NCBI RefSeq assembly: GCF_008831285.2
Contig: NC_045141.1
Location: forward strand, 17,656,106 to 17,720,105
Origin: Nymphaea colorata
Lineage: Eukaryota; Streptophyta; Magnoliopsida; Nymphaeales; Nymphaeaceae
DNA: 64,000 nucleotides
Reading direction: 5' to 3'
The notes under the pieces are model-generated. The model made no database searches. It was not told the origin of the DNA and worked only from the letters and a program-made list of their open reading frames with translations. The position numbers and the translations under genes were made by a program. Positions 44,022-57,970 of this stretch are shown in pieces; position 1 is the first letter of the stretch; the number at the start of each line of letters is the position of its first letter.

Positions 44022-47000
44022 AGAAATCCTATGCATGGGGAATCTCCCTAAAAATTTATTGACCAAACCAATACTTAAGTACAAAAAGAAGTTTGTTTCA
44101 CTTGTTAAGGGAAAACATTAGTACTCCCAAACAAATTGGTAAAATTCTTCGCTTTTGAGAAGAAGAAAACAAATGCTTCTCGCTTGTCCGAGAAAGCGAA
44201 GCCGATACAAAGAAATTATTTTCCCGTGAAGGAGAACATGGTCTCACTTTTCCTAAGAAAATAAGGAGTTGGAAAAATAATAAGGAAGCCTTATTAATAA
44301 TTTTGTTATTATTATTATTGTTGTTATTATTATTATTTGACAACTATAAAATAATACGAGCCAGGGCATGCTAGCGAACACACTGACAAGATTCTTGAAT
44401 GCAAGATTTAGGTCCAGAGTGGACAACCCACACTCAAACTGATTGGTAGTGCGTCAATTCTCCCCATTCCAATTCTCAACCTCTATATATATATATATCC
44501 CTTCAACATGCTACCTGGTTTTCCTTTTTTGTCCTCTCCATTTTCGTTTATGACACCGGCAAGTGCTCTATCCACTTGGAGCATGGGTTTTATTGATGTT
44601 CAACTTGAACAAATTTGACACGCCAATAGTGAGAATGTACTTTTTTACTTTATAAAATAGAAAAAAGTACCATGGGTTTTATCACTTAAAAAGGTTTTTC
44701 AAAGGCCAGATCACTTGATAATCATGTTCCTTGGGAGATGAAGCCCGGAAATTCAGTATACCAATCTGTTGATGTCAAAGAAGTGTTAGGATGGTTTTCC
44801 TCAAAGAAAAAGATTGTCTGCGAGAAATTACTTTCTGTATAAGAGAACTCAGTGTCGTGTTGAAGTTGAAAAATCTAAATCCGGATGGAATCTAAGGCCC
44901 CTTTTGATGCATGTGCATAAAGGAAATTGCAAGTTTTTATGTGGTTTTTTCTTTTCAAATCAAACACATGAAAAATTATCATGAGTTATTAGATGAAAAA
45001 AGGTAATTTTACCCTGCAAAAAAGTCGAACCTTTTGAGGTCAAACTTTTTACCATGGATTTTTTTTCATGGTAACTCTAACTTTACAAATTTCACCTTGA
45101 CATCAAACAGGGCGTAAGAAGACACCGACAGATGATTTGGGTTTATAGAATCACGAGCATTTTTACCTATCCTCTTATGATACTTTTATCTCATTCTTCT
45201 GCTTTTAACCAGCGATGGAGCTAGGAATTTTTTGGTTGAGATGCACTTTGAGTATCTAATTCGAGTTTGACGTGGACGTCGCATGTGACTAAAACCGATA
45301 TGGTTTTATCGCAATGAGATTTTTCAATATACACACCAGCCACAGTGTAGCTCCGCTACTGTCCTCAAGAGTTTGGTAGTTTGTTTTGGAATCCCTTATC
45401 CAAGATTTGAAAGTCATAGATCTGATGTGGCATGTTTTCGCTTATGTAACAAAAGATTCACAGTAAAATTTACAACAACCAAGGACCTTAGGTCAGACGT
45501 GGGATCCATACTTAAATCTTTTATCTTACTTCGACGGGGAAAATGGCAATAATTCAGTGAAGTTGAGGCCGTGGGAGGAGACCTGGCTGCTAAGCGGGAA
45601 ATACCCATTTCGAGTCCCTTGACTGTTGTTCTTGAGAAGAGGGGAATGGGAATGCATTCTCACTTTTCAGTCCAAGAGTTCACCAGATTTCCTTTCTTTG
45701 TCCTTGCTGTGAGAAAGAGACCAGCTTTAAGAAGAAGAGGTCCCATTTCTTTCCTACGAAAAGGACGCCACCGACCGGTAAAACCAGCAGCCGAAGCCCA
45801 GATTTCACGAGAATCGGGAAAAGTTGGTCAAACGTAAACGGTGGAGAGCGTGGGAAAACTCTCTCGGCCGTTCATCTCCCACCGGGGGTTGATGGGATCC
45901 GACGTGCGAGAACGCGACACGTGGAAAAGCCTCGTCGCCGGTGGGCGCTGCATGTGAGTGGGGGATGGACTGGAGGTGGCGAATAATTGAGAGGTCGATG
46001 TCGGCGCGTTTAATCGGGACTGTCGGCGACCCTTTCGAGGCGATTAATCGGCAGCGGCCTTAGCTTCTTTTTAATATATATATATATATATACGCCCAAG
46101 GAAAAGGTTTCATCTCATCATCATTTACCAAAAAGATGCTCATTAAGCAAAAGTTGGCAATCGGCACTTTGCTTTTTAGCGGTTCTGCGTGTCATGAGCA
46201 TGTGACTGCTCTCAAGAAAAGGTAGACGTAAATAAATTCGGGCTTGTCACATTATTGATGGAGTTTTAATGTTTAATGAATCATGAGCAATTAACATGCG
46301 TAATTGTTAATTATAACTTCTTATTAAATGTGATCTAGAAAAGAGATTGGTAAGAAAAATTTTAGGTTTGATTAGCAACATATTTAACAGATAGACAAGT
46401 TGTAGGTTTTCAAATAAGGTTGGGCACTTAAAGAGGTTTGTTAAGCAGCAAAGACATTTTGTGAGTATCTCATGAATCTTAAGACAAGTTCATCAAATAT
46501 TAAAATTATTATTTCAGGAACCTACTCCAATCTTTAAGATAAATTTATAAGATACTTAAAAAGTGTTCATGTTATCAAACTACCTAGGAAAACTTGGGTG
46601 AGGTTAATTATATTAATCTATTAACCAACATGGGTCCCAGTGGAGCCAATTAGGTTTGTAGAAAAAATTAAAATCTATATTGCCTCGTTGACCAATCTCT
46701 AATGCCATTTATAAGGCACATTTTCGTGGGTCGGGTTTTGGATCCAGCTATTCAAAATGTTGTTCATATCTAAATTCGAATCCAAAACGGTATAGAAATT
46801 TGAACAAACCTACCCACACTTAACTCGATTTTTCTTTTTGGACTGTTCAGTTCATATGAATCTGGATCCAATTGGGCATCCACTGTATACCCGACCTGCT
46901 AACTGAGTTACCAATCTATCGAGGTTTGAACCGTTTTACTGCTACGTTAAATTAACCATTGGTTGGCATAGTAGAGAACCAGAGGTAGGTGATCCTTGAC

Positions 47001-48747
47001 TGCCGAGAATTTACATGATCAAATACTGTTTAAAGAACAAGAACTTTCAAACAGTCTTAAAGATTTGGAAATGATAAAGATTTGCTGCGTAACTTCATTT
47101 AGATTAGTTATTCGTTAGCAACTTATGCAAGAATAGCTTAAATGTATTTTGCAGATTTTAGATGTATTTCCTCAAGTTTTTTCAAAGGGTAAAATAAGAA
47201 TTTTTATTGAATCTATGAATATCCTCGATTAATCATGGAAAAAATATAGAATCTAAGCAGTGTTCTTAACTTTTGTCAATTCCTTGGGTATGTTTTGAAA
47301 AAATTCCTAAAGAATATTCTAAGAGGTGCCGCGAAATTGCCGAGGAATATGCCATCGCCGGTCCATTGGTGCTCCGTGCTCGTGAGATCTGGCTGAAGGA
47401 TCTCCTGTAATGACACAAATATCCATTTGGGCTTCCCACTCTATGAATTGCACACAGAGAAGTGACCGCAATTTTCCATTTGTAATTTTGTGAACAAAAA
47501 TGACATTTCATCTGGCTCTGGAGCTCCCCACGGATCTACCATGGCAGCTTAACGCCCCATCACCTTCATTATGCCTACCAAGTTGGCCAATAATCGTGAT
47601 GAATGGGAGCTTCGTTGTCACACAGAGTTCCTGGTCCCCCGCTCAGTTCGTTTCTGTGATTAACCTTTCTAGTTTTCCTTTTCTCCCTTGATTCTTCATT
47701 GGTTTGACATACAAGCTAAATGATAATTTTTCAAGATCTTGGCACAATTCTTAGAGTGAAATCACGAGAATGATCGTTAAAGTTTACCCATCTATCTATC
47801 TTATTGGATACATTAAAATCTATTTTTGAAAGCATGGAGTTCAAGCCATGTCTAACAGTCTGGTTAGGCTGGAAGAAACACCATTCTTTTTCAATTATGA
47901 GGGAAAAGGAAAAGAAGAAAATTTTGTGTGGGACCAAATAAACTACCATAGTGAACTCTCGTTTTGTTTTCACGCATGGGAGGGCACATGTTCATACACA
48001 TGGCAGCCATTGTATGCATGACCATGTAACATCTGATGAAGCCCCTCTCCATAATCATTCAATATTTTAACTTTAATTACTCTTGGAAACCGTGCCATTT
48101 AGTTTTCTTTTTAAACTATTGACACTGTTGCAGAAGCTCTCTGCTAGTCCACTCTGTTGTGTATTTAGAGAGGGGGCAGGGATGCAGGAGGTTCTCTCGG
48201 AGCTACAATTTGGCGAAGATCGAGGTGAGTGGGGATCCGCATTGCTCATTCTTTACTTTCTCCCTTTCTTTCTCTGGTTGTAAAGACATTATCCGAATCT
48301 TGTGCTTAACCTCTAAGTGGGTCTTTTGCTGACGCAGTAATTACTTTTACATTTAAACAGTTTTTGGCTCGGTGGGTGATGCTCTTTTTGACCTCTTTTA
48401 CAGCATGGTAATGTAGTTAAAGGCGTTGTATGGATGTGGAACTGGCATACACATGGTTTTGGAGTTTCATCGCCTGTATAATACTTGCTCCTTCTAGGGT
48501 TTTGTTGAGGGGGACATTGCAGAGAAATCTTGGGCATCCCCACTTTCTGTTTGCCCAATGTGCCTGAGGGTGCAGAGTGTGGAAGAAGAAAAGGGGAGAT
48601 CTGTTTGGTGGTTAATGGTGGGGTTTGCAGGGGTAATGCTAGTGGGATCTTGGTTGTAGGCTGATCTTCCTGGTCTGCAACTTGCGTTTTTTTGCATTCT
48701 GGGGGGATTTTGTTTGCTGGGCAGTGAGAGAAGTGGGAGAAAGAAAA
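44022..48747. other. Intergenic region and CSLC upstream/leader
   Basis: It contains an ATT-type microsatellite (about 44301-44338), AT tracts at about 44484-44498 and 46074-46091, a possible small element at about 45210-45356 with CAGCGATGGAGCTAG and (inverted) CAGTAGCGGAGCTA ends, and a GC-rich island at 45840-46060. The last 650 bases are probably the CSLC leader: an exon-like stretch ends GATCGAG before GTGAGTGG (48225), suggesting a 5' UTR intron. No gene was recognised. Confidence 0.45.
45840..46060. promoter_or_regulatory. GC-rich island with a G-box
   Basis: About 220 bp is distinctly GC-rich against AT-rich surroundings and contains GACACGTGG (palindromic CACGTG at 45918-45923), a bZIP/bHLH-type G-box or ABRE core. 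It may be a relic promoter or an unrecognised first exon. Assignment is inference. Confidence 0.3.
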
Positions 48748-51421
48748 ATGGCACCAAGCTTTGATTTTCCAGACTGGTGGTCTAAGGAGACAAGGAAGGG
48801 TACTCCTGTTGTGGTGACAATGGAGAACCCCAATTTCTCTGTGCTCGAGCTGGATGGGCCTGAAGCCACATTCCGTTCGGCCGAGAAGGATCGCGGCAGG
48901 AACGCGAAGCAGTTTACTTGGGTCTTGCTTCTCAAGGCTCACCGGGCTGTCGGCTGCGTCGCTTGGATGGCCATGGCCTTATGGGCGCTGCTTGGCACAA
49001 TTCAGAAGCGCTTAATCTTCCAACAGGGAGTGGTGGTGGAGTCTGAGAAACCACATAAGAATAGGCTCTTTAGATTCATCAGAGCTTTCTTAGTGATCTC
49101 TCTGGCTTTTCTGGTTTTGGAATTGGTCGCCCACTTGAATGGTTGGCATTTCTATAAGCCCAGTTTGCATATGCTGGATGTGTCTGAGATCCAAGGCTTT
49201 CTGCACGCAACTTATTTGTTATGGTTGACGTTTCGGGCCGACTACATTGCTCCCCTCATTCTGGCGCTCTCAAAATTTTGTGTTATTCTCTTCCTTATTC
49301 AGTCTGCAGATCGAATGGTTCTTTGCCTTGGCTGCTTCTGGATCAAGTATAAGAAGATTAAGCCTCGGATAGATGGTGATCCCTTCAAATCTGAAGATGT
49401 AGAGCAGCCTGGGTATGAGTACCCTATGGTTCTCGTTCAGATTCCTATGTGCAATGAAAGGGAGGTAAGAAATGGAGTCTTCTTTGTTTCCCATATGCAT
49501 TATGCATTGCCCGTTTGTCTCAAGTGTTGCAGTTACACTCCTTGTATATAATTTTTCTAATATATTCTTTTGAACACCAGAGACAACCTTTTATATGAAT
49601 TACTAAAGAATTTCAGTGTCAATGTGATAGATCTAAAGTTTACATTTCCAGGTTTTACATTTGGCCATAGTTTAATGGTAAAAACGGTTTTGGGGTTTTG
49701 AGCTTTCTACAGATTCTTCGAGCAAAATCAAATTGTACTTTTGCTAACCACTGCAGTTCTGTTTCTTTTGTGTTCTGATTGTGAAGCTTTATTGACACAG
49801 GTCTACGAGCAATCAATTTCCGCTGTCTGCCAGATTGATTGGCCTAAGGACCGGTTGTTGATTCAAGTTCTTGACGATTCAGATGATGATAGCATTCAGT
49901 GTCTGATCAGAGCGGAGGTTATGAAATGGAGCCAACGGGGTGTGAATATTGTCTACCGGCATCGTTTGGTAAGGACTGGCTACAAGGCTGGTAATCTCAA
50001 GTCCGCAATGAATTGCGACTATGTCAAGGCCTATGAATTTGTTGCCATCTTTGATGCGGATTTCCAGCCAAATCCTGATTATCTTAAGCAGACAATACCA
50101 TATTTTAAGGTTCGCTGTTGCCTATTAAATGTTCTGCGGTTTTCATTGTAAATTTATCAAGTAGTTCTAAGTTCTAACTGTAGGTGTCCCTTATTTGTAG
50201 AATGATCCGCAACTTGGGTTGGTTCAGGCACGATGGTCATTCGTGAACAGTGATGAGAACTTGCTAACACGCCTCCAGAACATAAATCTCTGTTTTCACT
50301 TTGAGGTTGAGCAGCAGGTCAATGGTGTTTTTCTTAACTTCTTTGGATTTAATGGGACTGCGGGTGTGTGGAGGATCAAAGCCCTTGAAGAATCCGGTGG
50401 TTGGCTTGAGAGAACTACTGTGGAGGATATGGATATTGCTGTTCGAGCCCATCTAAATGGATGGAAATTTATCTTCCTGAATGATGTTAAAGTACTACAC
50501 TTTACTCTATGCTTCTGATGCAATTCTAGGCATGGGAATTAGTTAGTTCTTATATGTCTGGTTGCGTTTGTTGCAAGGTCCTTTGTGAAGTTCCAGAATC
50601 TTATGAAGCATACCGTAAACAGCAGCACAGGTGGCACTCAGGCCCAATGCAGCTCTTCCGATTATGCCTCCCAGCCATCATAACTTCCAAGGTTTTCTTT
50701 CTCGCCATTGTTGTGTTTGTTTTGGTTGATCAGTTTGATAAATAGTTTCTCTAAGACCTTTATGTTTCTTCCATTTTTAATGCAGATATCAATATGGAAG
50801 AAGTGCAACTTGATTTTTCTTTTTTTCCTTCTGAGGAAATTGATTCTTCCCTTCTATTCTTTCACATTATTTTGCATTATTCTTCCTCTAACCATGTTCA
50901 TACCCGAAGCTGAATTACCTTTATGGGTGATCTGTTACGTTCCTGTTGTCATGTCATTCCTCAACATTCTTCCTGCTCTCCGGTCCTTTCCTTTCATTAT
51001 TCCCTATCTTCTCTTTGAGAACACGATGTCTGTGACCAAGTTCAATGCAATGATTTCTGGGTTGTTCCAGTTGGGCAGTTCTTATGAATGGGTAGTAACC
51101 AAAAAAGCTGGTAGATCATCAGAGCCGGACTTGCTGGCTGCAGCTGAGAGGGAGACAAAGAACTTGAACCAGCAGCTTACTCGGGGGGCTTCTGAGAGTG
51201 AACTTTCAGAGCTGAACAAGCTGAAGGAGCGAAAATCAGCTCCTTCTAAAAAGAAGATCAATAAGATATACATGAAAGAGCTAACTCTAGCATTTCTTCT
51301 CCTCACTGCGTCTGCACGAAGCTTGTTGTCGGCTCAGGGCATCCATTTCTATTTCCTGCTTTTCCAGGGTATTTCCTTCCTCCTTGTAGGTCTTGACCTG
51401 ATTGGCGAGCAGGTGAGCTGA
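48748..51421 (+). CDS. Cellulose synthase-like C (CSLC) beta-1,4-glucan synthase
   Basis: Five coding exons on the plus strand: 48748-49464, 49801-50109, 50201-50491, 50578-50691 and 50786-51421. They give 2067 bp and 688 aa, the usual CSLC length, with all borders in phase 0. CSLC enzymes make the xyloglucan glucan backbone from UDP-glucose in the Golgi. The start [11 protein letters not shown] followed by [19 protein letters not shown] is the conserved family N-terminus. Next come the cytosolic [17 protein letters not shown] and transmembrane helices. GT2 catalytic residues are visible: DDSDD from 264, DAD at 324-326, the TVEDMD Asp at about 418 and QQHRW at 454-458. The C-terminal part has more helices and the family linker ([14 protein letters not shown]), ending DLIGEQVS. 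An in-frame ATG at 48682 would add 22 residues, but the conserved start argues for 48748. Confidence 0.96.
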
Positions 51422-54400
51422 TGCAATTCAAATGGTTGACACCTAGAAAAAAGTGTTTCAGCTCAAGAAGCTCATTATGTACACCAATTGCTCAAGGATG
51501 GCAATACATATCCATTTGGGTGTTCGATTCTTCACATTTACTGAAGACAGGTGAGAAAATTTTCCATCTGAACAATAAGCCTTTCTTGTTCTAGCCAAGC
51601 GAGGTAGTACTGCAAGTACCCATGTAAGAATTTCCTCTCTTTTCCCGCCTTAGTTCTCTGGATTGCTCGAGCCTTTTTTGCACTCTTTCTCCGTTATACA
51701 TAGGCATTCATCTCTCATGGGGTATTAGGTAGAACTGGTTTGTATTCTTGTTTAGTTGTGGTTGTGTTCAGATTCGTTTCCCAGTATGTACCTAAAGGGT
51801 TCAGCCAAAACCCAGAAAAAGAAAGAAAGAAAGGGAAGAAGAAAAATTGTGGAAGAAGATTCAAAATTGTGAGAGTTGGCTCTGGTTCTCCAATCCAGAA
51901 ATACTGAGATGTAAACAGTTATCTGTAAAATCAGTTAATTGAGTTGAATTTAAAGTAATTTATCTGATATACATTATGTCTTCTGTGGGTTTTCTTATCC
52001 TGTTCTCAATCTGAGGGCCTGAGGCTATGCAGTATCTCTGGTTTTTCTCCCCCATCTTCTGTGCTATCTGGCGGCTGATTGGTCCTCAAGTTTCCTGCTA
52101 TACTTGACATCTCTCCGTCATGGTTAAAACAGTGTAGCCTTGTGGGGAATTGGCTTTGGACCATGTGGGGTCCTGCTGTCTCTCCAAAGATTTTCTTGCT
52201 GATCTTCTTTCTAATATTCATTATTCTAAACTGAGTATAATACTGATCGTAAAGCATCCGATGTTCTCGTAATTGCTAGTTTATTACAGTCGCTTTCCTG
52301 AATTAAATTTCAAAAAATTCGTCCCGCACATGTGAGCATCTTCTGTGAACAGTCTTCAGTGGCCCACCTGGCTGTACTACTTGAGCTGACCTGCCAGAGA
52401 TGCAGGTCATGGTGATGACCTTGACAATAGGCAAATCATCTTCGTCCACCTCTGGGTTGCGTGGGACTGAGATTAACTTTCCAGGCGCTAAGTCCAGGGT
52501 TAAAACTGTTCATACTTTTCTCAATTTTGATCTGTTTCTCCATGTTACTTTGCCATTTTCGTCTCAGATCCTTTTTTATCAGGAAAAAGAAAATCTCAAA
52601 AGAAAGAGAAGTTTATCGTCAGGCGTAAAACTAACTGGCATGACGAAAAATAAGTAAAAGAATTATGACATTCACGTACATTAAAATTGTCAACATATTG
52701 TCTATAATGCGATAAGGATTTAAAAATTCACAATATAAATGTTTTTTTGCTATGTCACACAAGTTCGAATACGGCATTTTTTTTTCAAAGAAAATATGAG
52801 TACGGGTAGCAACTCCACCTTTTCCTAACATACCGCTCAAATTTGTACAAACCAGGCGCATGAATGCGCTTGGACAACATATGCACACCAGCACTAAAAT
52901 TACCAACAAAGAAACAAACACTAGTGCAGGCACCAATTTTGAGCAGCAGCCGTGTTTCCGCTGAAACTGTTTGTTTAGCAAATTGAAAATGTAATCTACA
53001 AATCAATTTCTGAAACTCTTAAAGGAATATCCAGTTCTCAACTCTCATATATAAGAATTCAACAAAAGAAAAAATGAAGCCCATCAAGGTACATCCAATT
53101 AAAATGTTTACGGAAAAAAAATCAGGAAAAAATCATTTGAAAATCTCTCCATAACAAAAATCTCGCTATTTTACCGTGATTTTTTTTAGAATTAAAAATT
53201 TCTTAATTTTTAAAATTTTAAAGGTTTTTTTATAAATTTTTAAAAATTATTGAGATGGTTTTAAGGTGGACAACTTTGCCAAAAAAAAAAACCCCGAAAA
53301 AACCTCTCTAATACTTTCCCGAGAACGATATTTGTTAAACCCACAATCTTGAATCAGCCTAACAATAATTTTCATGCCAATGGCGTTCTGTCTTTTACTG
53401 AATTTTTTAAAGTTGGTGCCACGCTTCAATTAGTGCCAACAGCGTGCAGCATGGACATTTAAAAAGAAAAGTTGCTAGAGTTCATGGGGTTTTAGTACAC
53501 CGGCTTAGGCAAGTGACTAGTAAGTGTTCGAATGGCACAGACATTACGCTCCTTGTGTCAATGATGAGAAGCGATGCACTGGTTGACAAGAAGAAACACA
53601 GGCTTTAAGGCGAAGGAAGCTTCGGCTCCGGCCACTTGGGCAGGAGGAACTCCTTGAGCTCCCTCAATTGCAAGTTGCTGAGAAAAGTTGAGCATCTTCA
53701 ATTGTTTATCGTTTCTCACATGCTCATGCTTTCCCTCCCTCCTATTAAAAGGCCACCAACATCAGTCATTTTCCTAAGCATCGTGGGTTCTGCTACACAA
53801 GCGGAAGACAAATGCATGTTACACCTCTCCCTATGTGAGCCTGACGTGACAGTAACACTCTCAGGCAACCATCACAATAATTCTTTTTTCTGTCTTTCTA
53901 GAGCGCCTTTGTTCTTGAAGGCAATCTTCTTCTTGACAACATTAAGAAGATATCCATGGCTGGGCCGACTAAAGATTCGTTGCTTGGACTGCAGTGTGAA
54001 CCGCCATGGCAGCCGGAGGATCCAGCAATCTGACCTTTTTGACGAATTTCTAATGTGTAGGACCACCTTTTTTTCTTTTTCTAAAAGCACGAACGATAGT
54101 AATTTGGTGGGGAGCAGCATCTAAAACGTAAACGTATAGATGGGGTTCTTAAGGAGGAGCCTCTGCTGGCCAAGGTTGTTCTTTCTTGGGAAAAAGAAAT
54201 GTATTGATTTTTTTTTTCAAAGAAAAAAAAAAGTGTTGGCAAACTAACAGTAGATTCGCTTACCTTTCTAAGTTTGTATTTTTCTCCAAAAAAATCTGGA
54301 GCATGTCGGTTGCTATTTTGCCAAAAGACGAGCGGTTTTATGTAGATTCAAGCTTCATTTGGAGGGGGATTCAATTCAAGGAGAAATTTTCTGATGCATA

Positions 54401-57400
54401 AGTTTTATTACACAAATAAATTTTTGGATGAGCTAGAAGTTATCCTACTGTCCATCCAAGCGAGAGATGAAGTGCCCCTAAGATTTAATGTTGTTGGTAC
54501 CAGCGGTGGAATGTAGAGATATGATCATGGGCCATGGCCCCACCTCAGCGAATTGAAAAAAAAAATATTGAAAAAATTAAAAATTTTAAGTTGTGCCATG
54601 TATTGTTTGGATTGGAGTTCAGTTTGGTTCCACCCGAATCCAAAGGTTGGATTATTTGGGCTGTTCATGAAAAAAATCCTCACTTCATCCCTGACTATAA
54701 TGTATCATGGGTTCCAATCTACCCATTTAAGCTATGCCCCTCAAAGTGATAACTAAATTATTATCTCTATTTTGAAGGCAAAAGCAGTTTTCTTTTTTCT
54801 TGAAGAGGAAAATTTTTCCTTCCTTTTTTAATAGAACTGTGATAAAAGGAAACTATGATTTGGAGGTGCAATACTTTACCTGTTAATAGATCCTGTAGGA
54901 AGAGAGAGAATACCTCCAAAAATAAGGTGAAGTTTCCTCCCCATCCAACCTCTCGCCGTCGCCGATGAGTTGCTTCTTCGGCTCGCATAGTCTTAAGGCT
55001 CTCGTGTTCTGCCAGATCAAATTTCTCTATCTAAAAGAAATCCAAACTATTCTTTGTCATTTTGAGAACTGATTTGACTATTATCCTATAATATCCACTA
55101 CAAAAAGGGTTTCCCATTTGTACTTTTTCTATGGCGCGAGTGACTTTCATTACAACCTTAGGTAAACTTTCTTTGCAACGAAAACCGTCGGGTTGAAGTT
55201 TCCCAGCAGTAAAAGTTAAAGGTTAGGTAAAAGATGAAAAGTACAAATTTGACCCATCTTGCTTATAATTTAAGGAAGATGAAAAGTACGACCATGCTTA
55301 TTGACCTTGCGCCGCTTGGGGGTGCGTGTGTGTATGCATGTGAAAGCAGACTGGTTGAGTTAAATCTAATTTAACCCCATGGCATGTAAAAAGTTAGAAA
55401 AGAATAAGTAAATAAATCTCTGTGATGAAGAAATCAAGCAATTATCTCTGTAATGAGTTTGTTTCCCATGCGCAGCTCTATTTTCCATCTGATATCCCAA
55501 ACAAGTGGCAGAGAATAGCATGATGCACGTTAGAATCTATGCACCAACGGCATGCCCACTAAAAATCTTATAAAGCACGTCTAGAAGCAGAGGAAAAAAC
55601 TCGTAGCAGGAAAGCAGAGTAGAAGGAAAGAGAGGCACTCTCCTACCAAAAAAGTTCTATGTGAGCATGTGAAAATCAAGTTGGAAACAGAGAAAGAAGT
55701 GACGAATGCTTGCCCAATCGCCATGTAAGGGTCTTTTTCGTATTCGGTAGCCGGAGATCTCTCTGTAAAAAAGTCTTTTGTTTATTCAGAAGCATGAGAA
55801 AAAGATGGTAGCTGTTTGGAGTTTTCCAATTGTCCGTTTCTAAAGCATGACCAAAGCAGCAAGATAAAAGTCAAAGTTTACATTGAGAAAAATAGAAAGA
55901 CCTGTATCTGAAAAATCCAATGGGCCAAAATCCATGTTATGCTGTTGGCTTCGCAAAAACAGATATGTTGTCACTTGTCAGTAAATGGATAAAGATGAAG
56001 AAAGGTGAAGGCAGGAAGAGAAGAGCTGGCTCGATTTAAGTTACTGCCATGTTTTTTTAGTTTCAAATTTTCTTCTTGAAGGTCACATCTGCAACCTTCC
56101 TTGGACGGAATTATGGATTTGTATGTGTGAGAGAGCCTCATAATCAGCTTCCAAATCATACTTTTCTAACATGTAAATAGAATGTCTGGTAATTTTTCAG
56201 TTTCTTTTTTTCATAATTTCCGTCTGCCGTCATCGGTATGACCGAACGGGAAAACCTTTCATTTAGAGACCCACCATCAACAACATTTTAACAATCGTCG
56301 CCTTAATTGGTGGCTTGAAGGACAACGTTGTGAGCATTCTTAGAAAGACATTTCAGGACCCAACATTTCATACAATGTTATTCATGCCTGACTTCGGAGA
56401 GTTAAAGTTCAGTATTATATAATATATCATAAATGCAATTTAGTAAGTTCATTGTATAAAAGGAAATCTAAAATGCCTCAAAAGTATTTTGAGTAAAGTG
56501 AAGAGATAAGAAACAACATAAAAAGGTGTGATTCCCTGAAAACTTCCAAAGAGAAAAAGGAGAACATTTTACTTTTTGAGCAAAAACCACCTATCATTTA
56601 AACTTGAATACTTACTCAAACAATGGGAATCCGACTACAACTACAATGTAATAGATTAAAATTCGATCTCACATGTAATTCAAATGTATCCTCTCGGCAG
56701 TTTAGTTAGTGGAAAAATGTTCTGGCCTGGCCTGGACTTGATAACTGGGTTCGTGCTTCTGCAAACACCATTCTGATACATCAGAACTTACTCCTCGCAG
56801 CACAAATTTTTTGATACGTAGCTGAACATTAGACGGACCCTCACCAGATTATGCCAACAAAGACGTACATAGGATATTTAACTTCTAACCTTCTCACCAT
56901 GAAGTCTGATATCCTAGCTAGGTGGACAAAGCTCTCGTTGGCTTCAAAAGCAAATAAGGCCAACCAAACAATTGCAGTAATCATGTGGTGGGCATGACTT
57001 CCGCTTTTCGGTGACAATGAACAGTTCCAAACGTTCAACAGAAACGCCTCCGATGCAGCATGTTGCCTTTTGAGAGATCAGAGGAGAATAGTTTTATGCT
57101 TCATCACATCCTTCTCCAAAACTTTTGTTACGTTTCTGCAGGACATGCAAGCACACCATTAAAGATGACCAACAAGCAGTGAAATAACATGATGGACTAT
57201 TAGCTTCCCGAAAAGAAAAGCCAGTAGGTGGTAATATTTCACCATTAACGAAGAATTTTACATAGATCAAGCCAGTCTAGCATATTAAGTCTGATTGGGG
57301 TTGACATAGTGCCAGGGTACACAAGCAATGGACCATTCAAGGGTTTCTTCAGTTTGTCATCACCGGTCCTGCAAAATCATTCTCATGCAACCCTGGTCAA

Positions 57401-57806
57401 CCCAACCAGAACTGTCACGACAGTCCTGCCGTCACTATGAATTTAATATAAAATCATCCAACCAGAAACTGCTGGGCACCATGATCCTTTTTATTTTTGA
57501 GAATTTAGTAGAGGAAAACCCGGTCATGGACCTTCACAGGAGTAATGGTAAAACCTCACAGGTCCTCTACCCAGGAGATAATGCCCAGTTTTGGCTCATG
57601 CAAGGAGTTGTGCCTATGTGAGTGTCCACCTGAGAGCCATCTCACTACAGATATCCCTTTAACATCTTGTTAGGCTATAATCAGAAAAATGTGGGTTGCA
57701 GTTGTACACATTATCTAGATGGTGTAGCATGAGCATTGCACTTTTTCCATGTATCATTGCAACAAGGAGAAAAACAAACCCTGTCCGTATCATGTATGAG
57801 AGATAA
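51422..57806. other. Intergenic region
   Basis: It begins with the CSLC 3' UTR. Several short ORFs (for example 52006-52257 minus and 53636-54124 plus) have no recognisable family and mostly look non-coding. A segment at about 54500-54640 contains GGGCCATGGCCCCACC-like wording reminiscent of the CAGGGGC-ended elements. Otherwise AT-rich with homopolymer runs, and no gene can be supported. Confidence 0.45.
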
Positions 57807-57966
57807 CAGGGGCGAAGCTATCAATTTCTCATTAGGGGGGCCAAACTATCGTTTCACAATTTTGACAGGCATCGAATATAATTTTTCAAAATTTTTATGT
57901 AAGCTAAATGTTTTTTTTTAATTACATGTAGGCGGCCCTGTTGGCCTTCCCTTGGCTCCATCCCTG
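57807..57966. mobile_element. CAGGGGC-ended (hAT-like) element remnant at the TAD3 3' end
   Basis: About 160 bp opens CAGGGGCGAAGC and closes GGCTCCATCCCTG, whose inverse is CAGGGATGGAGCC, matching the ends of the intronic element at 11484. The flanking octamers do not match, so no target duplication is visible. It lies four bases from the TAD3 stop codon, probably within that gene's 3' UTR. Confidence 0.55.
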
Positions 57967-57970
57967 ATTG

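Noticed and set aside
48313..48942. 209-codon minus-strand ORF over the CSLC leader and exon 1
   Set aside because: Antisense to a strongly supported CSLC exon; Pro/Ser/Gln-rich translation without family match.
53636..54124. 162-codon ORF between CSLC and TAD3
   Set aside because: No recognisable family, irregular composition and no splice or start support.
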